Below are positions 1-6,080 of a DNA stretch of 10,991 bases, in pieces. How positions within the stretch are numbered: position 1 is the first letter of the stretch; each line of letters starts with the position of its first letter. Origin of the DNA: an uncultured Collinsella sp. (GTDB lineage: Bacteria; Actinomycetota; Coriobacteriia; Coriobacteriales; Coriobacteriaceae); the NCBI GenBank assembly GCA_900552395.1, contig URZJ01000044.1, forward strand, positions 1 to 10,991, given 5' to 3'. The position numbers and the translations under genes are program-made. The notes under the pieces are model-generated. The model was given only the letters and a program-made list of their open reading frames with translations, had not been told where the DNA came from and searched no databases.

Positions 1-444
1 GTGGCCATTGGCCAGGACATCGATTCCAAGCCGTTTGAGGAGATGGGCATTGCCTGCAAGTGGGGCTGCGTGGTCACCGACTCGGACGGCGCCGTGCCCA
101 ACTTCGACGGCCTCTTTAGCGGCGGCGACTGCCAGACCGGCCCCGCCACCGTCATCCGCGCCATCAACGCTGGCCGTGTGGCCTCGGCAAACATTGACCG
201 CTACCTGGGCTTTGACCACAAGATTAAGCTCGAGGTCGAGCTGCCGACCGTGCAGTTTAAGGGCAAGCACGAGTGCGGCCGCTGCGAGCTGGGCGAGCGC
301 GAGGCCGGCGAGCGTATTCACGATTGGAATCTGGTCGAGCAGGGCCTTACCGAGGAGGAGGCGCGCCAGGAGGCGAGCCGCTGCCTGCGTTGCGATCACT
401 TTGGCTTTGGCGCGTTCCGCGGAGGGAGGAACCTGGAATGGTAG
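1..444 (+). CDS. GltD-like FAD/NAD(P)-dependent oxidoreductase, C-terminal part (5' end outside window)
   Basis: Only the last 147 codons are present; the gene enters from the left, and the first codons (VAIGQDID) match an internal AIGQ strand of the fold, so GTG at position 1 is not a start. The part seen is the C-terminal end of the glutamate synthase small subunit / NfnB-type fold. The GLFSGGDC segment with TGPATVIRAINAGR (residues about 38-59) is the conserved FAD-contacting motif and following helix. A cysteine-bearing tail follows: C92 and C95, then C128 and C131 (ASRCLRCDHFG), probably iron-sulfur or structural ligands. This family moves electrons between NAD(P)H and iron-sulfur partners in the cytoplasm. 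Its stop codon overlaps the hydrogenase start (ATGGTAG), so the flavoprotein probably works with HydA rather than in glutamate synthesis. Family call is firm; the exact subfamily cannot be fixed without the N-terminal part. Confidence 0.85.
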   Translation: MAIGQDIDSKPFEEMGIACKWGCVVTDSDGAVPNFDGLFSGGDCQTGPATVIRAINAGRVASANIDRYLGFDHKIKLEVELPTVQFKGKHECGRCELGEREAGERIHDWNLVEQGLTEEEARQEASRCLRCDHFGFGAFRGGRNLEW

Positions 445-2249
445 AGCCCACCAACACCACCGTCAGCGACAACACCGAAAACGGAGCGCATAACATGGTC
501 AAGCTCACTATCGATAATTGCGAGGTCGTGGTTCCCGAGCACACCACGATCCTGGATGCGGCCAAGTCCGTCGGCATCCAGATTCCCACCCTGTGCTATC
601 TGCGCGATCTGAACGAGATCGGCGGCTGCCGCGTGTGCGTGGTCGAGGTCGAGGGCTGCGACCAGCTGGTCGCCGCCTGCAACAACTACGTGCTCGACGG
701 CATGGTGGTCCACACCAACAGCCCCAAGGCCCGCGAGGCCCGTCGCACCAACGTGCAGCTGCTGCTGTCCCAGCACGATTCGCAGTGCACGAGCTGCGTG
801 CGCAGCGGCAACTGCAACCTGCAGACCATCGCCAACGACCTGGGCATTTTCTACCTGCCGTATCAAAAGCACCTGGCGCGCGAGGGCTGGGACTTCGATT
901 TCCCCATCATTCGCGATAACGACAAGTGCATCAAATGCATGCGCTGCATCAAGGTGTGCGAGAGCGTGCAGGGCTTAGGGGTTTGGGACCTGACCAACCG
1001 AGCCACGCATACCGCCGTGGGCACCCGCGGGCGTGCGCCGATCGGCAAGACCGATTGCGTCGCGTGCGGTCAGTGCATCACGCATTGCCCGACGGGCGCC
1101 CTGCGCGAGCGTGACGATACCGAGACCGTGTTTGACGCGCTCGCTAATCCCGATAAGATCGTGCTGGTGCAGATCGCGCCGGCCGTGCGTAGCGCTTGGG
1201 GCGAGGAACTCGGCATTCCGCGCGAGGAGGCCACCGTTGAGTGCCTGGCTTGCGCCCTGCGCCGCGTTGGCTTTGAGTACGTGTTCGACACCGATTTCTC
1301 GGCCGACCTCACCATTATGGAGGAGGGCTCCGAACTGCTCGAGCGCCTGGGGAAGGCCGTCAAGGGCGAGGGCGACAGCCACGGCTGGCCCATGTTCACG
1401 AGCTGCTGCCCGGGCTGGGTGCGCTTTGTGAAGGCACGTTACCCCGAGTTTGTCGACAGCCTGTCCACGTCAAAGTCGCCGCAGCAGATGTTCGGCGCCA
1501 TCGCCAAGACCTACTACGCCAAGGTGCTGGGCGTGGAGCCCGAGCGTCTGTTCGTGGTGTCCGTTATGCCGTGCACGGCCAAGAAGGCCGAGTGTGCGCT
1601 GCCGAGCATGATGGGCGAGGGCGGTGCGCCCGACGTGGACGTTGCGCTGACGGTGCGCGAGATGGTGCGCATGATCCGCGCGAGCCACGTGAGCGTTGAC
1701 ACGCTGGTCGAGGAGCCGCTCGATACGCCGCTGGGCTTTGGCACGGGCGCGGGTGTGATCTTTGGCGCCACGGGCGGCGTGATGGAGGCCGCCGTGCGCT
1801 CGGCATATTACCTGGTGACGGGCAAGAACCCCGACGCCGACTTCTTTACCGATGTGCGCGGCCTGGACGGCTGGAAAGAAGCCGTGGCCGATATCGATGG
1901 CACCAAGGTGCGCGTCGCCGTGGCACACGGGCTGGGCAACGCCGCGCGTCTGCTCGACGCGATTCGCGACGGCCGTGCGAGCTATGACTTCGTTGAGGTC
2001 ATGGCATGCCCGGGCGGCTGCGTCGGCGGCGGCGGTCAGCCCATCCACGACGGCTGCGAACTGGCGGCCGAGCGTGGCCAGGTGCTGTGGGGCCTGGATG
2101 CCGCTGCGGACATTCGCTTCTCGCACGAGAACCCCGATGTTCAGGCGTGCTACCGCGAGTTTTTGGGCGCGCCGCTCTCGCCGCTGGCCGAGGAGTTGCT
2201 GCATACCGACCATCACGCCTGGTCGATGCCTAACGAGGGGAAGTGCTAA
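438..2249 (+). CDS. hydA: [FeFe] hydrogenase, modular catalytic subunit
   Basis: Catalyses reversible H2 oxidation / proton reduction at an H-cluster in the cytoplasm. The 603-residue protein has the full CpI-like layout. An N-terminal 2Fe-2S plant-type ferredoxin domain carries C53, C64, C67 and C81. A His-Cys3 4Fe-4S site follows (H113, C117, C120, C126), then two 4Fe-4S motifs (C164/167/170/174 and C207/210/213/217). All three H-cluster signatures are intact: TSCCPGW (321-327), MPCTAKKAE (377-385) and EVMACPGGCVGGGGQP (520-535). C323, next to ligand C324, is the usual proton-relay cysteine, so an active enzyme is expected. ATG 438 is chosen because GGAGGGAGG lies 8 bases upstream and the start overlaps the preceding stop. 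ATG 495 (MVKLTIDN) also has GGAG 8 bases upstream and fits the usual family N-terminus, giving 584 residues. Linkage to a GltD-like protein recalls group A2 hydrogenases; that assignment is inferred from context. Confidence 0.96.
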   Translation: MVEPTNTTVSDNTENGAHNMVKLTIDNCEVVVPEHTTILDAAKSVGIQIPTLCYLRDLNEIGGCRVCVVEVEGCDQLVAACNNYVLDGMVVHTNSPKAREARRTNVQLLLSQHDSQCTSCVRSGNCNLQTIANDLGIFYLPYQKHLAREGWDFDFPIIRDNDKCIKCMRCIKVCESVQGLGVWDLTNRATHTAVGTRGRAPIGKTDCVACGQCITHCPTGALRERDDTETVFDALANPDKIVLVQIAPAVRSAWGEELGIPREEATVECLACALRRVGFEYVFDTDFSADLTIMEEGSELLERLGKAVKGEGDSHGWPMFTSCCPGWVRFVKARYPEFVDSLSTSKSPQQMFGAIAKTYYAKVLGVEPERLFVVSVMPCTAKKAECALPSMMGEGGAPDVDVALTVREMVRMIRASHVSVDTLVEEPLDTPLGFGTGAGVIFGATGGVMEAAVRSAYYLVTGKNPDADFFTDVRGLDGWKEAVADIDGTKVRVAVAHGLGNAARLLDAIRDGRASYDFVEVMACPGGCVGGGGQPIHDGCELAAERGQVLWGLDAAADIRFSHENPDVQACYREFLGAPLSPLAEELLHTDHHAWSMPNEGKC

Positions 2250-2251
2250 CG

Positions 2252-3310
2252 ATGCGCGCGTTTGATGTTGAGATGACGCGCCGGGGGTTTGCCTCGGCGC
2301 TCGCCGTGGGCGCGTTGTCGCTTGCGCTCGCGGGCTGTGGCGGCGGGGTTGTCGGTGCCGGGTCCGCCGCGGGTTCGGCTGCCGGGTCTGCCGCTGACGG
2401 TGCCGCCGCGGAGCCGGTTGAGGTGCACGTCGCCTCGCTCAAGGGGCCGACCTCGATTGGCCTGGTGCAGTTTATGGACCAGGCGGCGAGCGGCGAGACA
2501 GATAACGAGTTCGACTTTGCGATCAGCGCCGCGGCCGACGAGATTGTGCCCAAGGTCATTCAGGGCGATATCGACATTGCCCTGGTGCCGGCCAACGTGG
2601 CGAGCGTGCTCTACAACAAGACCGAGGGCGCGGTGCAGGTCATCGACATCAACACGCTGGGCGTGCTGAACGTGGTGACGGGTAACGCGGACGTTACTTC
2701 GTTTGGTGATCTGGCGGGTCGTACCGTCTACATGACGGGCAAAGGCACCACGCCGGAGTACGTCATGAACTACCTGCTGGAGCGCGCGGGCCTGACCAGA
2801 CAGGTGACGCTCGAGTTTAAGAGCGAGCCCACCGAGGTGCTGTCGGCCCTGCTTGCCGACCCGTCCGCCGTGGGCGTGCTGCCGGAGCCGTTCAAGACAG
2901 CTGCCATCGCAAAGAGCGAAGGCAAGCTGTCGGCTCCGGTAAGCCTGACCGATGCGTGGGATGAGCTGGCGGGTGACACGGGTTCGCGCTTACTGACGGG
3001 TGTGACCGTGGTGCGCCGTGCCTTTGCCAAGGAGCATCCCGAGGCCGTGGCGGAGTTCTTGAGCTGCCATGCGGCGAGCGTTAAGGCTGTCAATGCGGCG
3101 CCAGCAGACTGGGCACAGGCCGTGGTCGATGCCGGCATCGTGGATAACGCCAAGATCGCCGAGAAGGCGATTCCCGGGTGCATGCTTGTCTGCCAGACGG
3201 GGAAGGACATGAAGGCGGCGCTCGGTGGGTACCTGCAGGTGCTGGCCGATGCGGACGCGAGCGCCGTGGGCGGCAAGCTCCCGGCCGATGATTTCTACTA
3301 TATGGAGTAG
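2252..3310 (+). CDS. ABC transporter substrate-binding lipoprotein, NitT/TauT/SsuA-like
   Basis: This 352-residue protein would capture a small molecule outside the membrane and deliver it to the permease-ATPase encoded next. The N-terminus reads MTRRGFASALAVG..LALAGC: a lipoprotein signal peptide with an LAGC lipobox (lipidated C29). The RR pair before the hydrophobic stretch could allow Tat export. A low-complexity Gly/Ala/Ser linker with repeated GSAA follows (about 30-52). The mature part resembles type-2 periplasmic binding proteins of the NMT1/SsuA/ThiY kind, with VHVASLKGPTSIGLVQFM near its start and a GDIDIALVPANVASVLY segment typical of the family. ATG 2252 has GAGGGGAAG just upstream; it begins only 2 bases after the hydrogenase stop. 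A GTG at 2243 would have to start inside hydA and is less likely. The ligand (sulfonate, nitrate-like, thiamine precursor, other) cannot be read from the sequence. Confidence 0.85.
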   Translation: MRAFDVEMTRRGFASALAVGALSLALAGCGGGVVGAGSAAGSAAGSAADGAAAEPVEVHVASLKGPTSIGLVQFMDQAASGETDNEFDFAISAAADEIVPKVIQGDIDIALVPANVASVLYNKTEGAVQVIDINTLGVLNVVTGNADVTSFGDLAGRTVYMTGKGTTPEYVMNYLLERAGLTRQVTLEFKSEPTEVLSALLADPSAVGVLPEPFKTAAIAKSEGKLSAPVSLTDAWDELAGDTGSRLLTGVTVVRRAFAKEHPEAVAEFLSCHAASVKAVNAAPADWAQAVVDAGIVDNAKIAEKAIPGCMLVCQTGKDMKAALGGYLQVLADADASAVGGKLPADDFYYME

Positions 3311-3313
3311 CCC

Positions 3314-4681
3314 GTGCGTGCGTTTGCTCGACAAATGACAGAGCGTATGAAGGCGGTGGCGGCAGGTGGTGCCGTCGCCGCCTTTTGGCTTGCCGTGTGG
3401 GTCTTTGCAGCGGCACTGGTGGCGCAGCCGTTGATTTTGCCGGGGCCAGGTACTGTTGCGGTGGCGTTGCTGCGGCTAGTATGCGATGCCGGCACGTGGG
3501 CGATTCTGGTGGGCTCGGGCGCGCGGATACTGGGCGGGCTGGCGCTTGCCGCGGTGTGTGGTGGCGTGCTTGCCGGGATTTCGTCACGGTCGCGGGCGTT
3601 TGCGCGCCTGGTGGCTCCGGCGCTGTCGTTTGTAAAGGCGACACCGGTCGCCTGCGTGGTAGTCCTGCTGCTCATTTGGCTGGGATCGGCGCGCGTGAGC
3701 ATCGCCGCTGTTTTTTTGATGGCGCTGCCGGGCGTGTATTTCTCGCTGGTCGAGGGCTTGGCGCAAGTGAACAAACCGCTGGAGCAGATGTTTCGCCTGC
3801 ATGGCGTACGGGGTTGGCGCCTGTTTTGCGCCCATACCTGGCGCGAAGTTCTACCGTTTGTGCTTTCGTGCGCGCAGGCAGTGATTGGCATGAGCTGGAA
3901 GGCCGGCGTGGCCGCGGAGCTGATCGGCATGGCGGTGGGTACTGTAGGCGAGTGCATCTATCAGGCAAAGCTGCTCATCGAGACAGCTGACCTGTTGGCT
4001 TGGACCGTGTTGGTCGTGGCGGCATCGTGGACATGCGAGCGTGTGCTGGTGTGGCTGCTGCGGGCTTCGGGGCCCGTGGCATGGCGTGCGGCGGTACGGT
4101 CGCATGGACGCGGCTTGCACGGGAGTGCGGGCGCTGCCGACGTGGCGGAGCTTGCGCTTGCCGTGGGCGATCGCGCGCCCTGGGCGCCGGCGCTGGATGG
4201 TCTGGTGCTCAACGTGCCCGCGGGCGGGCGCGCTTGCGTGATGGGCGCCTCGGGTGCTGGCAAAACAACGCTGCTTGCCCTGGCGGCGGGGGAATGCGCA
4301 CCGTGCTCCATGATGTTCCAGGATGCGCGTCTGGTCGAGGACGCTTCTGCCTTGGATAACGTGCTCGTGTGCGCCGATGCACGCGTGGATGCCTCGAGTG
4401 CCGCAGCCCTGTTGCGCCTGCTGGTGCCGGGAATCGACGTGCATGCTTGTACGGCCGAGCTTTCGGGCGGCCAGCGCCGACGCGTCGAAATCGCTCGCGC
4501 CCTGCTGTGCCCGGGCGGTGCGGTGATTCTGGACGAGCCCTTTACCGGCCTGGATGTCGCCGCGCGCGATGCGACGGCCGAGGTCGTGCTCGACCTCCTC
4601 GATGGCCGCACACTCCTGTTCGCCACACACGACGCCTCCGACGCTCAGGCCCTCGATATCTCGGACATCATCACGCTCTAA
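3314..4681 (+). CDS. Fused ABC importer: permease domain joined to a compact ATPase domain
   Basis: One 455-residue protein holds both membrane and ATPase parts of an SsuC/SsuB-type importer. Residues 1-250 are a multi-span permease with an EAA-type coupling loop (about E147 to P181). Residues about 275-455 are an ABC ATPase with Walker A GASGAGKTT (311-319), Q-loop Q336, signature LSGGQ (383-387), Walker B AVILDEP (403-409), D-loop GLD (412-414) and switch H439, all intact. The domain is short: only about 25 residues separate Walker A from the Q-loop, against roughly 40 in SsuB-like ATPases, so the usual beta-subdomain is largely missing. GTG 3314 has GGAG at 3304-3307 and begins 3 bases after the substrate-binding gene; ATG 3335 lacks a clear ribosome site. 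A homodimer would supply two permease and two ATPase domains. Importers normally encode these on separate chains; no frameshift or stop separates them here. Confidence 0.87.
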   Translation: MRAFARQMTERMKAVAAGGAVAAFWLAVWVFAAALVAQPLILPGPGTVAVALLRLVCDAGTWAILVGSGARILGGLALAAVCGGVLAGISSRSRAFARLVAPALSFVKATPVACVVVLLLIWLGSARVSIAAVFLMALPGVYFSLVEGLAQVNKPLEQMFRLHGVRGWRLFCAHTWREVLPFVLSCAQAVIGMSWKAGVAAELIGMAVGTVGECIYQAKLLIETADLLAWTVLVVAASWTCERVLVWLLRASGPVAWRAAVRSHGRGLHGSAGAADVAELALAVGDRAPWAPALDGLVLNVPAGGRACVMGASGAGKTTLLALAAGECAPCSMMFQDARLVEDASALDNVLVCADARVDASSAAALLRLLVPGIDVHACTAELSGGQRRRVEIARALLCPGGAVILDEPFTGLDVAARDATAEVVLDLLDGRTLLFATHDASDAQALDISDIITL

Positions 4682-4736
4682 ATACTAACTCAGCAACAAA
4701 ATGATCCGTTTTCCTCCGTCCCCATGGGGTCGGGTG

Positions 4737-4783
4737 TGGTATTCTATCTGCGGGGTAATACTTAGGAATACCAAGTAATACCA
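4737..4783 (+). promoter_or_regulatory. Candidate promoter and operator of the antitoxin gene: three 10-bp-phased AATAC repeats
   Basis: AATAC occurs at 4757-4761, 4767-4771 and 4777-4781, exactly one helical turn apart. TGGTATTC at 4737-4744 is the perfect inverse of GAATACCA at 4766-4773. TG-G-TATTCT at 4737-4745 could be an extended -10 element (4/6 match), placing the repeats just downstream of transcription start; no convincing -35 box is visible. Phased short repeats upstream of a ribbon-helix-helix antitoxin fit the autoregulatory operators known for RelB/DinJ-type proteins. The link to this antitoxin is inferred. Confidence 0.45.
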
Positions 4784-4804
4784 ACGCCGCAGAAACAAAC
4801 TCCG

Positions 4805-4861
4805 GATGCGGGCCAATCGGGTTGCCTTCACAGCCCGTCGCCCAGCCGCGTGGCCCGCATC
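4805..4861 (+). repeat. Inverted repeat forming a stem-loop in the antitoxin leader
   Basis: GATGCGGGCCA at 4805-4815 pairs perfectly with TGGCCCGCATC at 4851-4861 (11 bp, GC-rich). It closes a 35-base loop that can form a further CGGG/CCCG pairing (4818-4821 with 4834-4837). No T-run follows, so it is not a standard terminator. It ends 35 bases before the antitoxin ATG and would sit in the 5' leader. Its function is unknown. Confidence 0.5.
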
Positions 4862-4896
4862 TATCCGCACCACCGTCGTTTCAAAAAGGAAGCGCC

Positions 4897-5118
4897 ATGG
4901 CAGAACACATGACCCCGGTTGTCGCGAAGGTCTTGCCCGAGGAGAAGGCAGCCTTCGCGGCGGCAACCCAGCTCGTGGGCACCACGCCGTCCAACGCCAT
5001 CCGCATGTTTATCGCCGCGTTCAATCGTTGCGGCACCTTTCCGTTCGACATCTCGCCCAACGGGGCCTTCGGCAAAGACTGTCCCCAACAACTAGTCGTT
5101 GAAGAACGTCCCCAATGA
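4897..5118 (+). CDS. Orphan RelB/DinJ-family antitoxin, repeat-altered C-terminus
   Basis: This 73-residue protein resembles type II RelB/DinJ antitoxins, DNA-binding ribbon-helix-helix proteins that neutralise RelE/YafQ-type mRNA interferases and repress their own operon. Visible signs are the short strand VVAKVLPEE (8-16), a helix-turn-helix-like VGTTPSNAIRMFIAAF (27-42) and the family's GTFPFDI stretch (46-52). ATG 4897 is chosen because AAAAAGGAAG precedes it at good spacing; the frame is open back to ATG 4822, but that stretch coincides with the leader stem-loop. No toxin gene lies downstream: the next gene is a membrane protease. The last residues (KDCPQQLVVEERPQ) are encoded by a tandem palindromic repeat and the stop codon lies in it, so the original C-terminus, which usually binds the toxin, may have been lost. 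Function may now be regulatory only, or the toxin may be elsewhere. Confidence 0.75.
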   Translation: MAEHMTPVVAKVLPEEKAAFAAATQLVGTTPSNAIRMFIAAFNRCGTFPFDISPNGAFGKDCPQQLVVEERPQ

Positions 5119-5137
5119 CTAGTCGTTGGGGACGTTC
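5081..5137 (+). repeat. Tandem 21-base repeat ending in a 34-base palindrome
   Basis: Two 21-base copies, 5081-5101 and 5108-5128, match at 19 of 21 positions and share the core ACTAGTCGTTG. The second copy is part of a 34-base palindrome (5104-5137): arms GAACGTCCCCAA and TTGGGGACGTTC pair perfectly over 12 bp, with GACTAGTC at the centre and one T/G mismatch. As RNA it would form a strong hairpin followed by TTATAT, so it may end transcription weakly. The shape resembles a REP-like mobile palindromic unit. Terminator or repeat cannot be decided from one copy. Confidence 0.7.
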
Positions 5138-5168
5138 TTATATGACTACCCGTCGAGAGGAGGTTGGC

Positions 5169-6080
5169 ATGCTCAATGCGATGATTTGGGCGCTTGCCTG
5201 TTTTGGCGTCGTCGCTGCCGATATAGCCCTGAGCGTCGTTTTGTTCTCCGCCCTTGGCGTCGCATCGGTGTTCATGGGTTTTTCAATCGATGACCTCGAC
5301 ATTCAATTGCTTCAGGCCGTCGCGCAGACGGTATCGTTTTTGATGGCGCTGCTGTGGTGGCGTTATCTGTGGCCGCGCTCGTTTATGGTGCGCTGGCAGG
5401 GCGAGCGCCCGCTTGGCGGGGGAGCAGGCAAAGCATGGAGGCGCATCGCCTGCGTTATCGTGATCGGCCTTGCCCTGCAGGTGGTCGTTGGCTACGTGAC
5501 CGACGCCGTGCTGTCGCTGTTGCCCGAGGCGGCGGCCGATTACAGCGAGCTTGTCGAGGAGACGGGCATGGGCGACACGAGCTATCTGGCCGTCCTGACC
5601 ACGGTGCTCGGCGCTCCGTTTTGCGAGGAACTGCTGGTGCGCGGTATCATTTTTGAGTTTTCGCTCCGAGCGTTTAACCCGCAGTGCCGTCCGCTCTGGA
5701 AACGCCGGCGCCGCGCGAACGCGCAAGACGGCGCCATGGTGCCCTGGGCGGCGCCGGACAAGCGAGGCATCGCCGCGGCGATTGTGCTGCAGGCGGCGGT
5801 CTTTGGCTTTATGCATATGAACTGGGTGCAGGGCTGCTACGCCGGCGCCGCCGGTCTGGTCTTTGGCTGGGTGCTCGTGACCACCGGAAAGCTCCGCTAC
5901 ACGATTCTGCTGCACTTTGCCTTTAACGCCGGGTCGTACCTCATGGGCCTGCTGTGGTTTGTGAACACGCCGCTCGACGTGATAATCACGGTCGCGATCG
6001 CCGGCGTGATCCTGGTGGAGGCAATGCGCTCGCTGCGCCAAGCGTGTGGGATGGACGCAGCGAGTGCACCACTTCGCTAG
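5169..6080 (+). CDS. CPBP-family intramembrane metalloprotease (CAAX protease/Abi family)
   Basis: This 303-residue polytopic membrane protein has the three family motifs that bind the catalytic metal: EELLVR (E153, E154, R158), FGFMH (H216) and HFAFN (H249, N253). Hydrophobic segments cover about residues 4-38, 50-66, 92-118, 140-152, 200-217, 222-240 and 255-284. Bacterial members are linked to peptide maturation, bacteriocin immunity or surface protein processing; the substrate here is unknown. Residues 171-199 form a strongly basic insert (WKRRRRAN) between motifs 1 and 2, probably a cytoplasmic loop. ATG 5169 is chosen because GAGAGGAGG lies 5 bases upstream; ATG 5142 lacks such a site. 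It lies 50 bases after the antitoxin stop, with the palindrome between them, so co-transcription is uncertain. Its TAG overlaps the stop of the convergent radical SAM gene. Confidence 0.9.
   Translation: MLNAMIWALACFGVVAADIALSVVLFSALGVASVFMGFSIDDLDIQLLQAVAQTVSFLMALLWWRYLWPRSFMVRWQGERPLGGGAGKAWRRIACVIVIGLALQVVVGYVTDAVLSLLPEAAADYSELVEETGMGDTSYLAVLTTVLGAPFCEELLVRGIIFEFSLRAFNPQCRPLWKRRRRANAQDGAMVPWAAPDKRGIAAAIVLQAAVFGFMHMNWVQGCYAGAAGLVFGWVLVTTGKLRYTILLHFAFNAGSYLMGLLWFVNTPLDVIITVAIAGVILVEAMRSLRQACGMDAASAPLR

Noticed and set aside
1470..2216. A 248-codon open frame on the - strand inside hydA
   Set aside because: It lies wholly within a well-supported hydrogenase gene, is rich in A, H, R and G as antisense frames in GC-rich DNA are, and matches no family I know.
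4720..4729. CCCCATGGGG as a terminator of the hydrogenase operon
   Set aside because: The palindrome has no loop and no T-run follows; I see no convincing terminator between 4682 and 4737.
4822..4896. An upstream start giving a 98-residue antitoxin
   Set aside because: The added 25 residues are Pro/Ser-rich and are encoded by the leader stem-loop; the AAAAAGGAAG site supports ATG 4897.
5283..6041. A 252-codon - strand frame opposite the CPBP protease, and a + strand frame at 5954-6745
   Set aside because: Both overlap genes with intact catalytic motifs and show antisense-type composition.
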